DNA from: DASYDU01 sp031403315
GTDB lineage: Bacteria; Planctomycetota; Planctomycetia; Pirellulales; Lacipirellulaceae
Direction of reading: 5' to 3'
DNA: 12,219 nucleotides
Assembly (NCBI GenBank): GCA_031403315.1
Contig: JANNTD010000494.1
Location: 1 to 12,219 of the forward strand
Notes under the pieces: generated by a model
Databases searched by the model: none
Seen by the model: the letters and a program-made list of their open reading frames with translations, nothing else
What the model was told of the DNA's origin: nothing
Shown here: positions 5,742 through 12,219 of the stretch, piece after piece
Position numbering within the stretch: position 1 is the first letter of the stretch
Layout of the letters: every line of letters begins with the position of its first letter
Made by a program: the position numbers and the translations under genes

Positions 5742-5851
5742 GATTTGTCATTGCAAATTTGTCATTTGTCATTGGCCATTTTCGGAAATGACAAATTGCA
5801 AATGACAGATGACAAATCATTTTTCTCTCTGTGTCCTCTGTGCATTCTGTG
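5742..5851. repeat. GACAAAT-type imperfect inverted repeat plus 9-bp triplet repeat
   Basis: The 85-bp gap between ATPase and permease is filled by copies of ATTTGTCATT on one side (5742-5774) and its complement AATGACAAAT on the other (5787-5818), forming an imperfect inverted repeat around TTGGCCATTTTCGG. Next to it are three 9-bp units at 5825-5851: CTCTCTGTG, TCCTCTGTG and CATTCTGTG. These 9-mers encode the last residues of the ATPase (QNA-QRT-QRE), and its stop codon lies at the outer edge of the inverted repeat. Both word types look like dispersed intergenic repeats. Confidence 0.65.
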
Positions 5852-6797
5852 GTGAAACATCGACTGCATCATTGTTCCAAAATCGATGGCCGGTAGTATG
5901 AATAAACACGTCCTCCAGTGTGGGCTTGCCGAGCGTGATCGCGTCGATGCGATCGGGAAAGGCCTCGACGAGCCGCGAAATCCAGCGGTGGCCGTCGGGT
6001 TGTTCGAGGCGGACCGAGCCATCGATCACCGTTGCGGGACACGAAAATTGCTGCCCAATGTCGGCGGCCAGTCGCTCGGGGTCGGTCGTGCGAATCGTGA
6101 TTGCGTCGCCCCCGACGGCCGCTTGCAGCTCGGTCGGAGTATCGAGCGCCACCAGCTTGCCTTGGTGCATGATCCCAATCCGATCGGCCCGCTGGGCTTC
6201 TTCCAACAGATGCGTGGTGAGCACCACCGTCACGCCATCTTCCTTGCGGACTTGTTCGAGATATTGCCAGACGTCGCTCCGCGCCCCGGGGTCGAGACCG
6301 GTCGACGGCTCATCCAACAGCAACAGCCGCGGTCGATGCAGCATTCCTTGCGCCAGCTCGACACGCCGCCGCAGCCCGCCGGAGAGCGTTTCGACGATGT
6401 CCTTCCGTCGATCGGCGAGCCCCAGCCGACTGAGCATTTCGTCCGCCCGCTTGCGCAGCTCGCTTCCCAACACCCCGTACAGCCGGCCGTGATGATAGAC
6501 GTTTTCGATGACCGTGAGCTTCTTGTCGACGCTCGGCGATTGAAACACCACGCCCAGCCGCCGGCGGATCGCATCCTGCTCGAACCGCAGGTTGTAGCCC
6601 AGGATGTTTACCTCGCCAGATTGCAGCGGGATCAGCGTCGAGAGCACGCGAAAGAGCGTCGTCTTGCCGCTACCGTTGGGGCCCAAGAGCACGAAGATTT
6701 CGCCGGCAGCCACCGTCAGCGACAAGTCGGCGATCGCCACGAAATCGCCATAGCGGTGAGCCAGGTGGGATATTTCGATGGCAGGCGTGTCAGGCAT
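5817..6797 (-). CDS. ABC transporter ATP-binding protein (DrrA/NodI/CcmA-like)
   Basis: 326 residues, ATG at 6797. All ATPase motifs are present: Walker A GPNGSGKTT (39-47), Q-loop Q86 in VVFQSPSVD, signature LSGGLRRR (138-145), Walker B LLLLDEPS (158-165), D-loop STGLDP, and switch His196 in LTTHLLEEA. LSGGL replaces the usual LSGGQ, which is common in this subfamily. An accessory C-terminal domain (about 225-310) follows, with TLGKPTLEDVFIHTTGH, the typical end of DrrA-like proteins. The final ~20 residues come from a 9-bp repeat and are probably an extension past the ancestral stop. It energises the permease encoded next. It lies 78 bp downstream of coxD in the same direction, which puts the exporter inside the oxidase operon. 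The substrate is not predictable. Confidence 0.92.
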   Translation of the reverse strand: MPDTPAIEISHLAHRYGDFVAIADLSLTVAAGEIFVLLGPNGSGKTTLFRVLSTLIPLQSGEVNILGYNLRFEQDAIRRRLGVVFQSPSVDKKLTVIENVYHHGRLYGVLGSELRKRADEMLSRLGLADRRKDIVETLSGGLRRRVELAQGMLHRPRLLLLDEPSTGLDPGARSDVWQYLEQVRKEDGVTVVLTTHLLEEAQRADRIGIMHQGKLVALDTPTELQAAVGGDAITIRTTDPERLAADIGQQFSCPATVIDGSVRLEQPDGHRWISRLVEAFPDRIDAITLGKPTLEDVFIHTTGHRFWNNDAVDVSPQNAQRTQREK

Positions 6798-6875
6798 GAT
6801 TCGTCAGACTTTCCAGCCGGGCACAATCCAATTGCGTCGGCCGGATTCGGGAGGCATCAGCCCGGCGAGGCTGGC

Positions 6876-7379
6876 CTAGTGCGCACCCGTCGGCGGATGC
6901 TTGTGCGTCTCTTCGTTTTTCAGAACTTCTTCGTCGAGCGCTTTGACGTCCGACGCCTGCACCGCCGGCGGATCGGCCGCATACAGCCAACGGTCGCGCG
7001 AGTACCACGCCCAACCGTTGTTCTGCCGCATGCCGACGTCGGGGATCAGCATCAGCAGCAAAAACACCGACATGCAGCTCGCGGGAATCGTCAGCACCCA
7101 TTTCCAATTCGCTTCCCACAACAGATGCATGAAAAACATGATCACCAGCATCGCCTTCGTACAAGAAACAGCCATCATGAAGGCCCACGCCACCTCTTTC
7201 GAGAATGGCCAGTAGCTCGAATACGTGAAGAACGACATCCCGGTGAGCACGCACAGCGCGGCGAACACCGCCATGTATTGGCCGAGACCGCCGTGCGAAT
7301 GATCGTCCGGGTGGTCGGCGATCATGTCGACAAACCGCTCTTCCAATCGCTCTTCGAGATTATGGCCGTGCTCAGACAT
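6876..7379 (-). CDS. coxD: Cytochrome c oxidase subunit IV (prokaryotic COX4 family)
   Basis: 167 residues from ATG 7379. Three transmembrane helices lie at about 33-51, 63-87 and 94-113, the standard arrangement of bacterial aa3/caa3 subunit IV. The family signature on helix 2 is present: K75-AMLVIMFFMHL with H85. The N-terminus is longer and His/Asp-rich (HPDDHSHGG) than in the ~110-residue proteobacterial and Bacillus forms. A ~55-residue hydrophilic tail containing WYSRDRW follows helix 3. The subunit stabilises the oxidase core and has no cofactor. It is 63 bp downstream of coxC in the same operon. Confidence 0.9.
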   Translation of the reverse strand: MSEHGHNLEERLEERFVDMIADHPDDHSHGGLGQYMAVFAALCVLTGMSFFTYSSYWPFSKEVAWAFMMAVSCTKAMLVIMFFMHLLWEANWKWVLTIPASCMSVFLLLMLIPDVGMRQNNGWAWYSRDRWLYAADPPAVQASDVKALDEEVLKNEETHKHPPTGAH

Positions 7380-7442
7380 GGTCGGTTGCTCCGGCGAACG
7401 GCAAGTTCGCGGCTATTCTTCTTCTCTCGTAGAATTATACGC

Positions 7443-8477
7443 TTAGAACAAATACAACAGCGGGAACAGGAAAATCCACACCAAGTCGACGAAGTGCCAA
7501 TACAGGCCGACGTTTTCGATCAATCCGGCCTGCTTCCGATCGAGCGTGATGCAGAGCATCAGCACGAACACAATCAGGCCGACGAGCACGTGGATCGCGT
7601 GGAAGCCGGTCAGCAGGAAGTAGGTGCTGGCCCACAGCCCGCCGCCCGGGACCATGATCGGCAGCTTGAGCCAAGGATTCGCGTCGTTGAGCCCGTACGC
7701 ATGGCCGTCGCCGCTGGTATCGTCTTCGACGGCTGCTGCTTCCTGTTGCTCCTGGAGGAACGACACAAGCTGCACCGGCGTCGTTTCGAAGCCGTTGGCG
7801 ACCGCGGAGTCGTGCGCGCCTTCGTGTCCATACTGCGGGGGATAAATCGCGTACGCCAGCTTCAACAGGAGGATCAGTCCCTGCGGCGAATCGGGATCGT
7901 CGCGTATCGTTGTCTCGGCGGGCTCTAAGTAATCGCGGCTGATCTCGTCGATCACAGCGAGCTTCTTCTCATCTTCAGGAGTCCGCGGAGTTCGTGGCTC
8001 GATCTCGGCCCGCAATTCGAGCAATCGTTTCCGCACGGCGGCCGCATAGTGAATGTCGGCCTTCTCGTGGACTAGCCCATGCGGTTGTTGGGGGTAGAGG
8101 CCGTGGGCAAACTTCGCGGGATACTCGACGAAAATCTTCGTCCCCAAGAACACGCTGCCCAACAGGAACGTCACCAGGATCCAGCCCTTGGCTTCCGACG
8201 CTTTATTTCGCTTGGCGGCTTCCAAAGCCAGAACGATCGACACGCTCGAACAGATCAGCACAAAGGTGTTGAACGCGCCGATCGGCTCGCTGAGGTGGAC
8301 GTCGTGCGGCTTGGGCCAGGCAACCGCTCCGAACCGCAGCACGATGTATGTGCCGATCAATCCGGCGAAGAACATGATCTCCGTCGACAGGAACAGCCAC
8401 ACGCAAGTCTTGCCGAGTGGAATCGGCAGCGCGGGCTGGTAGTCAAGCTTTGGTGGATGGTGGGAATGATCGCTCAT
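7443..8477 (-). CDS. coxC: Cytochrome c oxidase subunit III with a large hydrophilic insertion
   Basis: 344 residues from ATG 8477. Five transmembrane helices are visible (about 25-47, 68-86, 97-117, 281-306 and 325-343). Conserved positions include E33 in STEIMFFAGL, E118 in TKIFVEY, H293 and H296 in GFHAIHVLVGL, and H328/D331/W334 in YWHFVDLVWIFLFPLLYL. Between helices 3 and 4, residues about 120-277 are hydrophilic and charged, with coiled-coil-like (AAAVRKRLLELRAEIEPR) and acidic (EDDTSGDGHAYG) parts. The usual five-helix form is only about 190-210 residues, so this is a lineage-type insertion. It is probably outside the membrane, in the same frame with no stop, so it is not a frameshift artefact. 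A G-rich tract lies upstream in place of a clear Shine-Dalgarno site. Confidence 0.94.
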   Translation of the reverse strand: MSDHSHHPPKLDYQPALPIPLGKTCVWLFLSTEIMFFAGLIGTYIVLRFGAVAWPKPHDVHLSEPIGAFNTFVLICSSVSIVLALEAAKRNKASEAKGWILVTFLLGSVFLGTKIFVEYPAKFAHGLYPQQPHGLVHEKADIHYAAAVRKRLLELRAEIEPRTPRTPEDEKKLAVIDEISRDYLEPAETTIRDDPDSPQGLILLLKLAYAIYPPQYGHEGAHDSAVANGFETTPVQLVSFLQEQQEAAAVEDDTSGDGHAYGLNDANPWLKLPIMVPGGGLWASTYFLLTGFHAIHVLVGLIVFVLMLCITLDRKQAGLIENVGLYWHFVDLVWIFLFPLLYLF

Positions 8478-8483
8478 GGCAAA

Positions 8484-8514
8484 GGGGTTGGGATTCGGGG
8501 GTCAGGGGTCAGGG
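8484..8514 (+). other. Putative G-quadruplex tract upstream of coxC
   Basis: The plus strand carries five G-runs: G4 at 8484, G3 at 8490, G5 at 8497, G4 at 8505 and G3 at 8512. Loops are 2, 4, 3 and 3 nt, a canonical quadruplex pattern. It includes two GGGGTCA heptamers. For coxC (minus strand) this is the template strand, 6 bp upstream of the start codon. The mRNA side is C-rich, and no Shine-Dalgarno site is visible there. Confidence 0.5.
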
Positions 8515-8529
8515 CAAACATACGCGCAC

Positions 8530-9456
8530 CTACACAGCAACCATTATCAATAGTCCCATCCAACACGTTAAATAAATCAAACTCGCCCGCAACAGCCAGC
8601 GCGCCGACCAGTCGTCGCGTTGGGCCAAAAACAGAACCGCCGCCACAGCCTGGCCTACACCCAGCACCAGCGTCCAAAAACAGTAGACGATCGGGCTGCC
8701 CGCTTCCGGCGACAGCGCCAGCACCAGGCTCACCGGCACCAGCGCCAATGCGGCAACGACCGCTTGTCCGGCCGCCCGCAGTCCAGTCGGATCGACCACC
8801 GTCAGCATCCGCTGACCCCCGCGAGCATAGTCCGCGCGATAGAGCCAGGCGATCGCCATGAAGTGTGGAAACTGCCAGAGGAACATCACCGCCACGAGCG
8901 CCCAGGCCCGCATGTCGACAGCCGCCCCGGTTGCCGTCCAACCGATCAAGATCGGCAGCGCACCACTCACCGCGCCGACAGCCGTGTTGAGCGGCGTGCG
9001 GGTTTTGAGCGGCGTGTAGATTGTCACGTACACGAGCCATGTGGCGATCGCCGCGCCGGCCGTCAGCAGATTGACGAACACCAGCAACTCCGCGGCGCCG
9101 AGCGCCAGCGTCACGAGTCCAAACAGCACGACTTGCCACGCCGCGAGTCGGCCTGCGGGGAGCGGTCGCGCCGCGGTGCGCTGCATCCGCCCGTCCGTCG
9201 CCGTTTCGAGCCATTGGTTGAACGCACCGGCGCTGGCAGCTACGAGCGCCGCCCCAAGCACTGTGTGCCACAACACCCAGGCATCGACGCCCCACGGCGC
9301 CGCCAAATGGGCTGCCACGACGACCGTCACCAATTCGAGCAACACGATCCGTGGCTTGGTGAGCTCGATGAAATCGCCCACGCGCGCGAGCCGGCCGGAG
9401 CGCTCGCTCGACCAGGAAGCGGTACGTGAACCGGCGTTGGTGGTGATCCGCGTCAT
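8530..9456 (-). CDS. ctaB: Protoheme IX farnesyltransferase (heme O synthase)
   Basis: 308 residues from ATG 9456, overlapping the ctaA stop in an ATGA (9453-9456). The longer open frame upstream is antisense-free shadow of ctaA and is not used. It is a UbiA-superfamily membrane prenyltransferase with about eight to nine helices. The first Asp-type motif is N80-QWLE-TATD88-GRM-QRTAARPLP; the first acidic position is Glu84, as in several CtaB proteins. The second conserved block is YTPLKTRTPLN (147-157) then GAVSGALPILIGW. The third is D181, WQFPHF (194-199) and D209-Y with K/R partners. It adds a farnesyl group to heme B to make heme O, the substrate of CtaA. Together with ctaA it shows that this oxidase uses heme A. 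Confidence 0.95.
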   Translation of the reverse strand: MTRITTNAGSRTASWSSERSGRLARVGDFIELTKPRIVLLELVTVVVAAHLAAPWGVDAWVLWHTVLGAALVAASAGAFNQWLETATDGRMQRTAARPLPAGRLAAWQVVLFGLVTLALGAAELLVFVNLLTAGAAIATWLVYVTIYTPLKTRTPLNTAVGAVSGALPILIGWTATGAAVDMRAWALVAVMFLWQFPHFMAIAWLYRADYARGGQRMLTVVDPTGLRAAGQAVVAALALVPVSLVLALSPEAGSPIVYCFWTLVLGVGQAVAAVLFLAQRDDWSARWLLRASLIYLTCWMGLLIMVAV

Positions 9457-10481
9457 GTGGCCACCCTGATCTTTCCTGTGGTGGCTTGTGGCAGCGAAAT
9501 CGAATGGGCTGAGAGCGACCGCATTGCCGTCAGCGCGATTGCCACCGACGTCGCCAAGAGCAGCGAACCGACCGCGACGTGCGCCGTGATAATGTGTGTT
9601 TCGAGCCAGCCATCGGCCTGAATCGTGTAACCGTCGTGCGGCATCCAACTCGCCGCCCAGGCCGGCACGGCAAACTTGACGATCCAAGTGGCGGCACCCA
9701 ACAGCAATTGCACCGAAATCAGACCGCAAATCGCCAGCACCAGCCGGCAGAGCGGCCGCACCGCGCGAAAATGTCGAATCACCAACCAGGCCATTAGCAA
9801 CACGTGCAGCACCAACACTCCGGCCATGAACAAATGGAATCGCACCGCGAGCATGAACGCGGCCGGCTCGCCGTCGACCGGCACGTGCCGCAAAACCGCA
9901 CCGAACACGAGTTGCAAATAGACCAGAATGCACGTCGCCACGGCGAGCCAACGGACAAAGTTCGACGCGGCTTCCGACTTGGTCGAGCCGGCGGAACCCA
10001 TGGTCCAGCTCTTCGATGTGAAAATGACCATCGCCACGGAGAGCGCGAAAAACAGCGGGCCCGTGCAGCCGTGCAGCATGGCCAGCGTCTGTTCATCCAA
10101 GAGCACACGCATACCTCCAAGCACACCCTGAAAAATCACCAACGCCAGCGCCGCCAAGCTCAAATTCCGCAGCCAACGTCGCTCGTGCGTCCGCCACAGG
10201 ACGATCACCAGTCCAATAGTCAGCATGCCGACGCCCGAGGCCAGCAGTCGGTGGCCGTGCTCGACGAATAAATCCCACGGCCCCGCGAGCCACGACTGCC
10301 ATGGGTAGAGAAACAAGTTGTACCCATACGTGCTCGGCCAATCGGGCACCGCCATGCCGGCGTCGGTCGTCGTCACCAAGCCGCCGACCCAGACCAGCGG
10401 AAACGTGGCGCACGCCAGCACCACCGCCCAGCGATGGGGCCACGGGGAATCCATTGGATTGGACGTGAACGCTTGCATCAT
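9453..10481 (-). CDS. ctaA: Heme A synthase (COX15/CtaA family)
   Basis: 342 residues from ATG 10481. An in-frame TTG at 10490 and ATGs at 10478 and 10454 are alternatives, and no strong Shine-Dalgarno site decides between them. It is an eight-helix membrane protein built from two similar four-helix halves. Signature pieces are VWVGGLVTTTDAGMAVPDWP near the N-terminus, the EHGHR motif, QGVLGG, LHGCTG, then in the second half RFHLF, QLLLGAATWIV and ETHIITAH. These supply the four conserved heme-ligand histidines expected of CtaA. It oxidises the C8 methyl of heme O to the formyl of heme A, in series with CtaB. It starts 41 bp after the coxA stop, and its own stop overlaps the ctaB start by 4 bp. 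Confidence 0.94.
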   Translation of the reverse strand: MMQAFTSNPMDSPWPHRWAVVLACATFPLVWVGGLVTTTDAGMAVPDWPSTYGYNLFLYPWQSWLAGPWDLFVEHGHRLLASGVGMLTIGLVIVLWRTHERRWLRNLSLAALALVIFQGVLGGMRVLLDEQTLAMLHGCTGPLFFALSVAMVIFTSKSWTMGSAGSTKSEAASNFVRWLAVATCILVYLQLVFGAVLRHVPVDGEPAAFMLAVRFHLFMAGVLVLHVLLMAWLVIRHFRAVRPLCRLVLAICGLISVQLLLGAATWIVKFAVPAWAASWMPHDGYTIQADGWLETHIITAHVAVGSLLLATSVAIALTAMRSLSAHSISLPQATTGKIRVAT

Positions 10482-10522
10482 GAATTGCAAGGCAATAAAT
10501 CCATTGCAATTGCTCCCCTTCT

Positions 10523-12219
<1,697 letters not shown>

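Noticed and set aside
6798..6875. Possible terminator hairpin between coxD and the ABC ATPase (CAGCC/GGCTG)
   Set aside because: The stem has only five clean base pairs and no following T-run, and the gap is short and co-directional, so read-through is more likely.
5886..7928. 680-codon plus-strand open frame
   Set aside because: It runs antisense to the ABC ATPase, coxD and coxC, which have full family motifs. The translation is His/Arg/Gln-rich with no domain, as expected from a GC-rich antisense frame.
9457..9951. N-terminal extension of ctaB to 9951
   Set aside because: This part overlaps ctaA in another frame and shows no similarity to heme O synthases. The ATGA overlap at 9453-9456 gives a natural start.

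Overview
The window looks like a GC-rich piece of a Planctomycetota chromosome, probably Pirellulales-like. The basis is the gene order of the oxidase cluster, a subunit III with a large extra domain, weak Shine-Dalgarno sites in front of many genes, and short dispersed repeat tracts (GACAAAT, CCCTGAA and CTCTGTG types). This assignment comes from sequence character, not from a database search.

Layout. Positions 1-3024 (plus strand) are an accessory, rearranged stretch. It holds a 5'-truncated SAM-dependent methyltransferase, an antitoxin/PIN-toxin pair with an ATGA overlap, two remnants of methyltransferase 3' coding sequence, a possible small minus-strand zinc-motif protein, and an orphan helix-turn-helix protein. 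Positions 3025-3299 are a convergent intergenic region rich in ATTTTGATC-type words.

Positions 3300-12219 (all minus strand, transcribed right to left) are one long cytochrome c oxidase operon. The order is coxA (subunit I, 5' end outside the window), ctaA (heme A synthase), ctaB (heme O synthase), coxC (subunit III), coxD (subunit IV), an ABC-2 transporter ATPase and permease, a Sco-type copper chaperone, a DUF420/CtaM-like membrane protein, and a small exported CxxC protein. coxB is not in the window and probably lies just beyond the right edge.

The operon combines catalytic subunits (coxA, coxC, coxD), heme A synthesis (ctaB then ctaA) and a maturation block (Sco, DUF420, small CxxC protein). 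The ABC-2 exporter in the middle has no assigned substrate. Subunit I carries the YSHPxVY motif of the A2 subfamily of heme-copper oxidases.

The least ordinary parts are four. (i) The toxin-antitoxin segment is bounded by an exact 20-bp direct repeat that lies inside the methyltransferase 3' end, with a second, diverged 3' end displaced downstream. (ii) Two tracts with canonical G-quadruplex spacing sit on the template strand just upstream of start codons. (iii) Subunit III carries about 155 extra hydrophilic residues. (iv) An ABC exporter pair and a small CxxC protein of unknown role are embedded in the oxidase maturation genes. No tRNA, rRNA, CRISPR array, transposase or integrase was seen.
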